Of a stretch of DNA of 51,198 nt, positions 1 through 13,254 are shown in pieces (within the stretch, counting starts at the first letter, position 1; the number at the start of each line of letters is the position of its first letter). The position numbers and the translations under genes are program-made. Location of the stretch: contig NZ_LMIJ01000030.1 of assembly GCF_001428665.1 (NCBI RefSeq), forward strand, positions 277,267-328,464, given 5' to 3'. The notes beneath the pieces are model-generated. The model saw only the letters and a list, made by a program, of their open reading frames with translations, was not told the DNA's origin and ran no database searches. The stretch comes from Acidovorax sp. Root219. Its GTDB lineage: Bacteria; Pseudomonadota; Gammaproteobacteria; Burkholderiales; Burkholderiaceae_C.

Positions 1-252
1 CTCGATGGAGTTGCGGGGCAGCCAGTCGACGCTGGAGTTCCAGTTGCCGACGTAGAAACCGGATTCGCCGAAGGCGTAGTCGAAGCCGCCCTGGATCGCG
101 GGCTTGATGGCCCGGGCCTTGGAGGCATCCTGGTCCTGGCCACGGAACTTGTAGTTGGTGGTCAGGGTAACGCTGCCGGTGAGCTGGGCGCTGGCCAGCA
201 GGGGAAACGCGGCCAGCAGGGCAACAGCGAAAGGGGTGCGGGGAAATTTCAT
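1..252 (-). CDS. TorF family putative outer-membrane porin (N-terminal part)
   Basis: Only the first 84 codons are inside the window; the gene runs off the left edge. The translation starts MKFPRTPFAVALLAAFPLL and has a Sec signal peptide ending at ASA-Q near residue 22. It continues with a strand-like segment (LTGSVTLTTNYKFRGQDQD) and a GFDYAFGESGFYVGNWNSSV stretch. This matches the beginning of the TIGR02001/TorF-type beta-barrel family of proteobacteria, which are predicted porins of unknown substrate. The start is the only ATG that gives a complete signal peptide. Two adjacent 11-bp direct repeats lie about 50-70 bases upstream. Family assignment rests on the N-terminus alone. Confidence 0.72.
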   Translation of the reverse strand, partial: MKFPRTPFAVALLAAFPLLASAQLTGSVTLTTNYKFRGQDQDASKARAIKPAIQGGFDYAFGESGFYVGNWNSSVDWLPRNSIE

Positions 253-300
253 GGCTTGCAATCAAACGCAGATGGACAGGGGATTGAGCGTAGGCAGGCG

Positions 301-322
301 CCCATAAAGACCGCATAAAGAC
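301..322 (-). promoter_or_regulatory. Tandem 11-bp direct repeats upstream of the porin gene
   Basis: On the minus strand the sequence reads GTCTTTATGCG followed immediately by GTCTTTATGGG, two 11-bp units that differ at one base. Head-to-tail half sites with an 11-bp period are typical of OmpR/PhoB-family response-regulator binding. The repeats lie upstream of the porin start at 252. The regulator is not identifiable from sequence. Confidence 0.3.
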
Positions 323-436
323 TTCGGCACCTGGCGTAAAGCTTTTGCCAGAAATGCCGCCCAGCCACCCGCGCGTACGCACCGCCATGCGATGCAATGG
401 CAAGATCGTTGCCATCCCCCTGCGCCCGGAGCCGAC

Positions 437-1414
437 ATGCTGATCAACTGCGTTGTCTATGAAAACGGAACCAAGCTTGCCGACATCCCCGTCAGCGAGA
501 TCGGCGAGCACATCGCCTTGCCCAATTGCTTCGTCTGGGTGGCCCTGCACGATGCCACCGAACAGGAGCTGGCCAAACTGCAGCAGGCCTTCCACCTGCA
601 CCCGCTGGCCATCGAGGATGCCCAGCACGGCCACCAACGGCCCAAGGTGGAGGAGTACGGCGACTCGCTCTTCGTGGTGCTGCACCTGCTGGAGATCGAT
701 GGCCTGAACGCCACGCCGGCGCGCATCGGCGAGCTCAATGTCTTTGTGGGCAGCAACTACGTGATCTCGGTGCGCAACCGCAGCGAGCAGGGCTTCACCG
801 ACGTGCGCCAGCGCTGCGAGCGCGAGCCCGAACTGCTGGCCACCGGGCCGGGCTTCGTGCTCTACGCGCTGATGGATGCGGTGGTGGACCGCTATTTCCC
901 CGTCATTGACGCGCTCGAAGTCGAGCTGGAGACCATCGAGCAGCAGATCTTCTCGTCCCAGGGCGAGGCGCGCGGCAGTGTGCAGCGGCTGTATGCGCTC
1001 AAGCAGCGGCTGACGGTGCTCAAGCATGTGGTGGCACCGCTGCTGGAGAGCGCGGGCAGGCTGCACGGCGGGCGCGTACCGCAACTGTGCAACGCCTCGC
1101 AGGAGTATTTTCGCGACGTGGTGGACCACCTGGGCCGCATCAACGCCTCCATCGACTCCATCCGCGACTCCATCGGCACGGCCATTCACGTCAACCTGTC
1201 GATGGTGACCATCGAGGACGGCGAGGTCGTCAAGCGCCTGGCCGCCTGGGCCAGCCTGTTCGCGGTGTGCACGGCCTTCGCCGGCATCTGGGGCATGAAC
1301 TTCGAGCACATGCCCGAGCTCAAGTGGCGCTATGGCTATGCGGCGGCCCTGGCCGCCATCGGCGCTGCGTGCGGTTTCCTGTACTACCGGTTCCGCAAGG
1401 CCGGCTGGCTCTGA
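437..1414 (+). CDS. corA: CorA family divalent metal ion transporter
   Basis: A 325-residue protein of the CorA/ZntB 2-TM-GxN family, pentameric inner-membrane channels for Mg2+, Co2+ or Zn2+. It has a long soluble N-terminal region with a helix-rich stalk (EALVEVELETIEQQIF-type helices around residues 160-230). The C-terminus has two membrane helices with the diagnostic GMN motif (WGMNFEHMPELKWRYG) in the loop between them, and a short basic tail. The ATG at 437 is chosen because CGGAG precedes it at good spacing and the family begins near there; an in-frame ATG at 392 would add 15 unlike residues. The stop codon lies inside a perfect inverted repeat shared with the converging gene. The transported ion cannot be read from the sequence. 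Confidence 0.88.
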   Translation: MLINCVVYENGTKLADIPVSEIGEHIALPNCFVWVALHDATEQELAKLQQAFHLHPLAIEDAQHGHQRPKVEEYGDSLFVVLHLLEIDGLNATPARIGELNVFVGSNYVISVRNRSEQGFTDVRQRCEREPELLATGPGFVLYALMDAVVDRYFPVIDALEVELETIEQQIFSSQGEARGSVQRLYALKQRLTVLKHVVAPLLESAGRLHGGRVPQLCNASQEYFRDVVDHLGRINASIDSIRDSIGTAIHVNLSMVTIEDGEVVKRLAAWASLFAVCTAFAGIWGMNFEHMPELKWRYGYAAALAAIGAACGFLYYRFRKAGWL

Positions 1415-1447
1415 CCCTCTCTGCGCCAAAGGTGCAGAGAGGGTCAG
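1411..1447. terminator. Bidirectional hairpin between converging genes
   Basis: CTGACCCTCTCTGC and its exact reverse complement GCAGAGAGGGTCAG form a 14-bp perfect stem around a 9-base loop. The left arm contains the TGA of the CorA gene, and the hairpin lies 17 bases from the stop of the converging Bug-type gene. There is no long T tract on either side, so it may act as a weak terminator or as a 3'-end stabiliser for both transcripts. Confidence 0.6.
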
Positions 1448-1463
1448 AGCCACCGCCTTCGGG

Positions 1464-2432
1464 TCAGGACGGCTTGGCCAGCCCCAGCTTCTCGACCAGC
1501 GCTTTCTCGCGTGCGAAGGTGTCCTGCGCAAACTTCTGGTAGGCCGAGGTGCTCATGTACATGGGCACCATGTCGTAGCGGGCCAGGGCCGTGCGGTAGC
1601 TTTCCTGCTCCATGGCCTTCTTGAAGGCGTCGTGCAGGCGCTTGACCACGGCGTCGGGCGTGCCCTTGGGCGCGCCGATGCCGAACGGCGAGTTCTGCAC
1701 CAGGTTGAGTCCCAGCTCCTTGAGCGTGGGCGCATCGGGGAACTTGGCCAGGCGCTCGGCCCCCCAGGTGTTGAGCACGCGCAGCTTGCCCGCCTCGACC
1801 TGCGGCGCAAAGCCCGTGGAGTCGGCCGCGGCCATGATCTGCCCGCCCAGAATGGACTGCATCAGGTCGGCGCTGCCCTTGTAGGGCACATGCAGCAGTT
1901 CCAGCCCCAGTTGCTGGGCAATGAGCTCCATGGTCAGGTGCGGGCTGGTCATGGTGCCGGTGGAGCCGTAGCTGAGCTTGCCGGGATTGGCCTTGGCCCA
2001 GGCCACGAAGTGCGTCCAGGTCTTGAGCTGCGAGTCGGCGGGCACCACCAGGCCGAAGGCGTAACCCGTCACGTTGAGCACGTAGGCGATGTCCTTGACC
2101 GGGTCCCAGTTGATCTTGGTGGTGTAGGGCAGGCGGAACACACCGAGCGGAATCTGCGCCACGGTGTAGCCATCGGGCGCCGCGCTTTGCAATTGCTGCG
2201 CGGGCAGCGTGCCACCGGCACCGGGCTTGTTTTCCACGATCACGGGCTGGCCCAGGATCTTGCCGGCGCTATCGGCCAAGGAGCGCATGGTGATGTCGGT
2301 GGGCCCGCCCGCAGGGAAGGCGATCACGAGCTTGATCGGCTTGTTCGGAAAGCTCTGGGCACGGGCCAGCAAAGAGGCGGGCGCGGCCACTGCGGCGGCA
2401 CCCCACTGGATGATCTGGCGGCGGCGTTGCAT
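1464..2432 (-). CDS. Bug/TctC family tripartite tricarboxylate-type solute-binding protein
   Basis: A 322-residue periplasmic binding protein of the Bug (TctC) family, greatly expanded in Burkholderiales and used to capture carboxylates, aromatic acids and similar small ligands. The N-terminus MQRRRQIIQWGAAAVAAPAS is a twin-arginine-like signal peptide. The mature protein opens with FPNKPIKLVIAFPAGGPTD and has ENKPGAGGTLPAQQL, both family hallmarks, and ends in the usual region (YQKFAQDTFAREKALVEKLGL). The start at 2432 has AAGGA eight bases upstream, better than the ATG at 2453 or the frame opening at 2522. No TctA/TctB membrane genes are adjacent, which is the rule for these orphan receptors. 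The ligand is unknown. Confidence 0.9.
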   Translation of the reverse strand: MQRRRQIIQWGAAAVAAPASLLARAQSFPNKPIKLVIAFPAGGPTDITMRSLADSAGKILGQPVIVENKPGAGGTLPAQQLQSAAPDGYTVAQIPLGVFRLPYTTKINWDPVKDIAYVLNVTGYAFGLVVPADSQLKTWTHFVAWAKANPGKLSYGSTGTMTSPHLTMELIAQQLGLELLHVPYKGSADLMQSILGGQIMAAADSTGFAPQVEAGKLRVLNTWGAERLAKFPDAPTLKELGLNLVQNSPFGIGAPKGTPDAVVKRLHDAFKKAMEQESYRTALARYDMVPMYMSTSAYQKFAQDTFAREKALVEKLGLAKPS

Positions 2433-2480
2433 GGTGGGATCCTTGGAAGACATAGATCCCTGCATTGGACTGCAGTCCCG

Positions 2481-2498
2481 CCTGCATGGGCATGCAGG
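2481..2498. promoter_or_regulatory. Perfect palindrome upstream of the Bug-type gene
   Basis: CCTGCATGGGCATGCAGG is an 8+2+8 base inverted repeat without mismatch, 49-66 bases upstream of the start at 2432. The position fits an operator or the promoter region. A second short palindrome (ACTGCAGT) lies just downstream of it towards the gene. No regulator is identified. Confidence 0.3.
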
Positions 2499-2542
2499 AA
2501 ACTCCCTAGCTCCTGTCGCCAATGAGGCACTCCTTGTCTGGC

Positions 2543-2974
2543 TCAGGCCTTGTAGGTCGACAGCAGGATGCTGGTCTCGGTGTTGCCGATGCCCGGCGTG
2601 AGGCGAATGCGCCCCAGCGCCATGTCGAAGGCCTCCAGGCTCTCGGCCCGCACCTCGGCCACGATGTCCCAGCGGCCATTGGTGCTGTGCAAGGTGCCTA
2701 CCGTGGGCTCGCCGCGCAGCGCGCGAATGACCTCGGGCGCGGCATTGCCCTCCACGGCGATGCTCATCCAGGCGCGTATGCGCTGGGGCTCAGAATCCGG
2801 GCGCAGGCGCACGGTGTAACCGGTGATCACACCGCTGTCCTCCATCTTGCGCAGGCGGTTCTGCACCGTGCCGCGCGATACGCGCAGCTTTTGCGCGAGC
2901 ACGGCCACGGGTGTGCGGGCGTCGGTGCGCAGGATGCCGATGATTTCGCGGTCGGTGTCGTCGAGATTGCTCAT
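2543..2974 (-). CDS. Lrp/AsnC family transcriptional regulator
   Basis: A 143-residue Lrp/AsnC regulator. The N-terminal helix-turn-helix covers about residues 5-60 (LDDTDREIIGILRTDARTPV, then VSRGTVQNRLRKMEDSGVI). The C-terminal RAM/ligand-sensing domain follows (GRWDIVAEVRAESLEAFDMAL, GIGNTETSILLSTYK). Proteins of this type bind as dimers or octamers and usually respond to amino acids. The start at 2974 gives the normal family N-terminus; no strong ribosome-binding site is visible, so the message may be leaderless. It is transcribed divergently from the ctlX-like gene, with 124 bases between the starts, so control of ctlX and autoregulation are likely. Confidence 0.9.
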   Translation of the reverse strand: MSNLDDTDREIIGILRTDARTPVAVLAQKLRVSRGTVQNRLRKMEDSGVITGYTVRLRPDSEPQRIRAWMSIAVEGNAAPEVIRALRGEPTVGTLHSTNGRWDIVAEVRAESLEAFDMALGRIRLTPGIGNTETSILLSTYKA

Positions 2975-3098
2975 AGTGATTAAGTGAAGTGGCATTGCGC
3001 CAATTTTCAGCGCATTTTGACCAGTTTGATGACTGTTGTGTAGCACGGGCTCCCTGGAGAATTTCCGGCACCGCCCTGCATCCACCCGCCTGACTTCC

Positions 3099-4025
3099 AT
3101 GCCCCATCCCTCCGCCCAAGCCCCGTGTGCCGCCGTGATGGTGCGTCCGCTCCGTTTTCACCCCAACCCCGAAACGGCGGCGGACAACGCCTTCCAGTCG
3201 CGCTCGGCCCAAACGCGCGACGCCATCGCCCGCAGCGCCGACGCCGAGGTGACCGCCGCCTCGGCCCAACTGCAAGCCGCCGGTGTGCGCGTGCACCTGT
3301 TCGACGACACCGGCGAGCGCGATGCGCCGGACGCGGTGTTCCCCAACAACTGGTTTTCCACCCACGCTGGCGGGCATGTGGCCCTGTACCCCATGTTCGC
3401 CGAGAGCCGCCGGCGCGAGCGGCGCGCAGACGTGATCGAGATGCTCAAGGCCGAATACCGTGTGCAGGATGTGATCGACTACTCGGGCCTGGAGCAGGAC
3501 GGCATGTTCCTCGAAGGCACCGGTGCCATGGTGCTCGACCACATCGCGCGCGTGGCCTACACCGCGCAGTCGAACCGCGCCAACCCGGTGGCGCTGGAGC
3601 GCTTTTGCACCCACTTCAACTACGAGCCCATGGCCTTCGCCACGGCCGATGCGCAGGGCCGGCCCTGCTACCACACCAATGTGATGCTGTGCATCGGCAC
3701 CGACTTTGCGCTGGGTGGCTTCCACCTGATCAGCGACCCAGCGCGCCGCCAGGCCGTACGGGACCGCCTCGCCGAATCGGGCCGCGCGCTGGTGGAGCTG
3801 AGCGCGCAGCAGATCGGCGACTTCGCGGGCAACGCACTGGAGCTCTCGGGCGCGCAGGGGCGGGTGCTGGCGCTGTCGGCGCGCGCAGCGGCCAGCCTCA
3901 CCGCCGAGCAGAAAGCCGTGATCGAGCGCAGCGCCGCCCTGCTCCCCCTGGCCGTTCCCACCATCGAACTCGCTGGAGGTTCGGTGCGCTGCATGCTGGC
4001 AGGCATCCACCTGGCGCGCAGGTGA
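3099..4025 (+). CDS. ctlX: CtlX-type citrulline/guanidino-group hydrolase
   Basis: A 308-residue member of the guanidino-group-modifying superfamily (arginine deiminase/amidinotransferase fold), closest in pattern to CtlX, described as a citrulline-utilization hydrolase (citrulline ureidase in Francisella). Visible family segments are MVRPLRFHPNPETAADNAFQ, DAVFPNNWFSTHAGG, GMFLEGTGAMVLDH, CYHTNVMLCIGTD and the C-terminal GGSVRCMLAGIH, where the Cys is the expected nucleophile. Glu in LEG and His in YHTN complete a catalytic set. The start at 3099 is favoured because the family has about a dozen residues before MVRP; 3138 is the alternative. The divergent Lrp regulator supports an amino-acid-related role. 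Citrulline as substrate is inferred from family membership. Confidence 0.82.
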   Translation: MPHPSAQAPCAAVMVRPLRFHPNPETAADNAFQSRSAQTRDAIARSADAEVTAASAQLQAAGVRVHLFDDTGERDAPDAVFPNNWFSTHAGGHVALYPMFAESRRRERRADVIEMLKAEYRVQDVIDYSGLEQDGMFLEGTGAMVLDHIARVAYTAQSNRANPVALERFCTHFNYEPMAFATADAQGRPCYHTNVMLCIGTDFALGGFHLISDPARRQAVRDRLAESGRALVELSAQQIGDFAGNALELSGAQGRVLALSARAAASLTAEQKAVIERSAALLPLAVPTIELAGGSVRCMLAGIHLARR

Positions 4026-4106
4026 CAGCCTCGCGCTCCATGCGGTCTAGGATGAACGGCGCCGCAGGATCGACCCAACCACAACGACCGCAGGAGACAC
4101 GACACC

Positions 4107-5000
4107 ATGGCCACTGCCTTTTCCACCCTGATATCGGGCTACAGCTTTCTCGAGGCGCCGCGCTGGCGCGACGGCCGCCTCTGGCTGTCGGACTTCTACA
4201 CGCACCAGGTGATCGCCACCGACATGGCGGGCCAGGTGGAAAAGATCACCGAGGTGCCAGGGCAGCCCTCGGGCCTGGGCTGGCTGCCAGATGGGCGGTT
4301 GCTGGTGGTCTCCATGCGCGACCGCCGTCTGATGCGCCTGGAGACCGACGGCACGCTGGTACAGCACGCCGACCTGTCGACCATTGCCACGGCCAACACC
4401 AATGACATGGTGGTGGACCGGCATGGCAATGCCTATGTGGGCAATTTCGGCTTCGACCTGATGAGCGGCGCCACGGTGAGCACTGCGCGCCTGGCGCGGG
4501 TGGCGCCCGATGGCACCGTGAGCGTGGTGGCCGACGGCCTGTTCTTCCCCAACGGCGCGATGATCACGCCCGACGGCGGCACCCTGATCGTGGCGGAGAC
4601 GCTGGGCAACCGGCTCTCCGCCTTCAGCATAGCGGCCGACGGCAGCCTGGGGCCGCGCCGCGACTGGGCCACGTTTGCCCCCGCGCCCGAGGGCCAGGAG
4701 CTTTCGGCCGTGATGGCCCAGCTCAAGGTGGCGCCCGATGGCGCAACGCTCGACGCCGAAGGCGCCGTCTGGGCCGCAGACGCCCTGGGCCACCGCGTCC
4801 TGCGCGTGGCCGAAGGCGGCAAGGTGCTGGCCGAGGTTTCCACCGGTGACATGGGCGTCTACGCCTGCACGCTGGGCGGGCCGGACGGCAAGACCCTGTT
4901 CCTGTGCACCGCCCCCGACTTTGCCGAGCATGCACGCAAGGCCGCCCGCGAAGCCGCTATCTGGACCACCCAGGTGGATGTACCCGGCGCAGGCTGGTAG
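4107..5000 (+). CDS. SMP-30/gluconolactonase family protein
   Basis: A 297-residue six-bladed beta-propeller hydrolase of the SMP-30/gluconolactonase/LRE-like family. It begins FLEAPRWRDGRLWLSDFYTH, where Glu after the FL is a conserved metal ligand. ANTNDMVVDRHGNAYVGNFG carries the central Asn-Asp metal site, and FPNGAMITPDGGTLIVAET carries the Asn and substrate loop. These enzymes hydrolyse sugar or other lactones with a Ca2+ or Zn2+ ion. AGGAGA precedes the ATG. It is separated by 81 bases from ctlX and may be cotranscribed, but no shared pathway is obvious. The substrate is unknown. Confidence 0.85.
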   Translation: MATAFSTLISGYSFLEAPRWRDGRLWLSDFYTHQVIATDMAGQVEKITEVPGQPSGLGWLPDGRLLVVSMRDRRLMRLETDGTLVQHADLSTIATANTNDMVVDRHGNAYVGNFGFDLMSGATVSTARLARVAPDGTVSVVADGLFFPNGAMITPDGGTLIVAETLGNRLSAFSIAADGSLGPRRDWATFAPAPEGQELSAVMAQLKVAPDGATLDAEGAVWAADALGHRVLRVAEGGKVLAEVSTGDMGVYACTLGGPDGKTLFLCTAPDFAEHARKAAREAAIWTTQVDVPGAGW

Positions 5001-5016
5001 CAAGCCCAGGCCCTGT

Positions 5017-5391
5017 TCAGCGCGGCGGTGCCTCGGCGTGCAGCTGCGCGTCACAGCCCACCCCGGCGGCAATCGAGCGCCGGGCCCACGCGGCCATGGC
5101 CCGCACCATCCAGGGATGGGTGAAGCCGGTCACCCCGCCCGGATCGGCCACCATGCCGCACAGGTAGCGGCCCTCGCCATCGCTCCAGCGCAATGCGGCG
5201 CACGCGCCGGTACGCCGGCGCGACACCAGCACGCCCAGCGGGCAGGGCTCTGCCAGGCAGCACAGGCCGCAGCCATTGCAGGGCGCGCCCTGCGCCGGCT
5301 TGGGCGGCGCCTCGGGGTGCAGCCACACCACCTGGGGCGATGGCGAAGGGGGTGAGGGCGACATGGTGATGGGGCGGGGAAAGCCACTCAT
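5017..5391 (-). CDS. YkgJ family cysteine-cluster protein
   Basis: A protein of up to 124 residues with the YkgJ/UPF0153-type cluster. PCNGCGLCCLAEPCPLGVL gives CxxCxxCC followed by a further Cys, and CAALRW and YLCGMV add more. Such proteins are presumed to bind zinc or an iron-sulfur cluster; their biochemical role is unknown. The start could be 5391 or the in-frame ATG at 5364; neither has a clear ribosome-binding site. It converges on the SMP-30 gene with only 16 bases between stops. The Pro/Ser-rich N-terminus before the cluster looks unstructured. Confidence 0.72.
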   Translation of the reverse strand: MSGFPRPITMSPSPPSPSPQVVWLHPEAPPKPAQGAPCNGCGLCCLAEPCPLGVLVSRRRTGACAALRWSDGEGRYLCGMVADPGGVTGFTHPWMVRAMAAWARRSIAAGVGCDAQLHAEAPPR

Positions 5392-5406
5392 TGTGACGGC
5401 GCCGCC

Positions 5407-5447
5407 GAAAAAAAGAGGCCCCGTTCACCACTGAGATGAACGGGGCC
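5407..5447 (-). terminator. Rho-independent terminator
   Basis: On the minus strand GGCCCCGTTCA, a 9-base loop and TGAACGGGGCC form an 11-bp stem, followed directly by TCTTTTTTTC. This is a textbook intrinsic terminator about 65 bases after the stop of the lipoprotein gene at 5513-6013, and it insulates the cysteine-cluster gene. Confidence 0.85.
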
Positions 5448-5512
5448 AATGACCGGTGGGAGGGGACTCGCCGGCCGAGGGGGAAACAAATTGGAGGCCG
5501 ATGGCGCGCGGG

Positions 5513-6013
5513 TCAGCAGCCGAAAGGCCGGTTGGGGCGCATGGGAATGACCCCGCTGACCTGCAGGGTGTTGCCCGACGCGTCGGTGGCCGTGAGCGTC
5601 TTGCTGGTCAGGCGCACCTGGTTGCTGTCGCGCGCTACCGAGGTGTCCACCGGGTCGCCATTGCTGTACTCCTTGCCGGCAAAGGTCACGAAGATCTGGT
5701 GCAGGCCGGTGGCATCCGGGCGGTAGCGCACGTCGCCGAAGGCGGTTTCGCTGGAGCCCACCTTGTTCGCACCATCGAAGCGGAAAGTGCACAACTCGGG
5801 TACCGAGCCCACGGGATTCTTCTTGTCGACCTCGGTCAGGTTGAGTGCGCCGTTGCCATACACGCCATTGAGCCCAGGCAGAGTGGCGTTGCCCACCGTG
5901 AGCACGCCAGGTTCGCTGCTGGGCGTGGGATCGTCGCTGTTGCCGCCGCCGCAGGCAACGAGCAGCGCGCTGGCGGCAGCAATGGCAGAACAGGTCTTGA
6001 GAAGGGAGTTCAT
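5513..6013 (-). CDS. Small lipoprotein, paralogue of the gene upstream
   Basis: A 166-residue predicted lipoprotein of unknown function. The signal MNSLLKTCSAIAAASALLVA ends in a lipobox (LVAC) followed by GGGNSDDPTP, a Gly/Ser/Asp linker. The mature domain has EPGVLTVGNATLPGLNGVYG, LNLTEVDKKNP, CTFRFDGANKVG, VRYRPDATGLHQIFVTFAGK and ends in Cys. The protein encoded directly upstream (6250-6972) repeats these blocks in the same order and also ends in Cys, so the pair is a tandem duplication. The second Cys of CTF and the terminal Cys may form a disulfide. A strong terminator follows. No known family was recognised. Confidence 0.8.
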   Translation of the reverse strand: MNSLLKTCSAIAAASALLVACGGGNSDDPTPSSEPGVLTVGNATLPGLNGVYGNGALNLTEVDKKNPVGSVPELCTFRFDGANKVGSSETAFGDVRYRPDATGLHQIFVTFAGKEYSNGDPVDTSVARDSNQVRLTSKTLTATDASGNTLQVSGVIPMRPNRPFGC

Positions 6014-6132
6014 GGCGGGCAGCTTTGTCTTGTGGTGGTAGATAGCATCGTAGGAGCGAGTTCCTGCCAACTGCGTGCGGCAACACCCATGCCTTGCGTA
6101 GGACCGGTGCCTACAGCCCAATGCGAAGGCTG

Positions 6133-6169
6133 AAACAAGAAAGCCCGACTCCCATTGCGGAAGGCGGGC
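6133..6169 (-). terminator. Probable intrinsic terminator between the paired lipoprotein genes
   Basis: On the minus strand GCCCG...CGGGC, with an inner TTCC/GGGA pairing, is followed by TTTCTTGTTT. The stem is imperfect. It lies about 80 bases after the stop of the 6250-6972 gene and before the next lipoprotein gene, suggesting that the two paralogues are transcribed separately. Confidence 0.5.
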
Positions 6170-6249
6170 CAACTGGCCGATCGGAGACTGAAGACCGGCC
6201 GGGGGAAGAGGAAAATCCCGATGCGTGTGGGAGAGCCTGCACCGCCAGT

Positions 6250-6972
6250 TCAGCAATTGGCATTGCGGGTGGCGTGCAGGGGAATGATGGCCGTCAGCTT
6301 CAGGGTGTCGGTCGATCCATCGGTGGCCCCCATGGTCTTGCTGGTGAAGCGCACCAGGTTGCCGCTGCGGTCCACCAAGGTGTCCACGGAGTCAAGGCTG
6401 GCGTATTCCTTGCCATTGAAGGTCAGGTAGGCGAAGTACAGGCCGGTGGCCGAAGGGCGGTAGGTGATCTTGCCGGATGCCGTGGCAACGGCAGGGCTCA
6501 CCGCATCAGCGGCCGCGCCGGTGAGCGAAACGGGTGCAGTGATGTTGCCCACCACAGCAGCCTGTGTGGTGGACGTGCCGACGATGGACACGGGCGTAGT
6601 GGTCGTGCCCACCGTCGCAGTACCCGTCGTGCCTGTGGTGGCGCTGGCAGTGGCGGCAACGTCCACCTTGTCGGCCCCCTTGAACTGGTAGGCACACACG
6701 GCAGGCTTCGCGCCCATCGCTTGCTGGTAGTACACCTCGGTCAGCGTGAGCTGCCCGCTGCCGTAAACGCCGTTGAGGCTGGGTACGGTTGCATCGGTAA
6801 CGGTCAGAACGCCGGGCTCGGTGCTGGGATCGGGGTCGGCGGCGAGGGCGACTTCGCTGCTGCTGGTGCTGCTGAAACTGCCGCTACCGCCGCCACCGCC
6901 ACCACCGCCGCAGGCGGTGAGCAGTACGGATACGAGGGCCAGGGCAGTCAGGGTTTTGGTGTGTGAGGTCAT
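6250..6972 (-). CDS. Lipoprotein with Thr/Ala/Val-rich insert, paralogue of the next gene
   Basis: A 240-residue predicted lipoprotein. The signal MTSHTKTLTALALVSVLLTA ends in the lipobox LTAC, followed by eight glycines and a Ser-rich linker. The conserved blocks EPGVLTVTDATVPSLNGVYG, LTLTEVYYQ, CAYQFKGADKV, ITYRPSATGLYFAYLTFNGK and a terminal Cys match the shorter neighbour at 5513-6013. The extra length is an insert of about 60 residues after GADKV, with repeated TTGT/TTPVSIVG/AAVVGNIT-like units of low complexity, plus the longer linker. Function is unknown. An exposed outer-membrane location is an inference from the lipobox and linker. Confidence 0.8.
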   Translation of the reverse strand: MTSHTKTLTALALVSVLLTACGGGGGGGGSGSFSSTSSSEVALAADPDPSTEPGVLTVTDATVPSLNGVYGSGQLTLTEVYYQQAMGAKPAVCAYQFKGADKVDVAATASATTGTTGTATVGTTTTPVSIVGTSTTQAAVVGNITAPVSLTGAAADAVSPAVATASGKITYRPSATGLYFAYLTFNGKEYASLDSVDTLVDRSGNLVRFTSKTMGATDGSTDTLKLTAIIPLHATRNANC

Positions 6973-7196
6973 GGCAGTAGGCGGGTAGTTAGGGGGTGGG
7001 TCAGGGCTTTTGGGCTTGGCGCCTATCCGCCGTTACCCATGGAACGAAGAGTAGGTTTTTCCCCGCGCCGGCCGCGTGCGCCGAGTTCCGTGCCTCCCGT
7101 AGGACGTCGCCCAACCCTTGCGTGGGCCCTGCCCTTGTCTCCTGTCCCCATCCCAGCCGCTGCGTCAGAGGCCCGCGCACTGTCCCCTCAACCCCC

Positions 7197-13073
<5,877 letters not shown>

Positions 13074-13254
13074 GGAGGCAGTCTTTCGAGGGTGAGGCGG
13101 GACATTCTAGGCACCGCCACGGGCTTCGTCCGGCGCCTGCGCAATAGCCCCTGATGGCGCATCTGCTGACATGTCCTGTCACAGCATCGGGTTATGCCGG
13201 TTCGCAAACGGGGCGCTTCTGTTTAGAGTGACCAGATAATTCAAGGAGACAACC

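Noticed and set aside
6856..6930. Poly-glycine/serine codon run as a possible frameshift or phase-variable tract
   Set aside because: The codons vary (GGC/GGT/GGA) so there is no long mononucleotide run, and such Gly linkers after a lipobox are normal.
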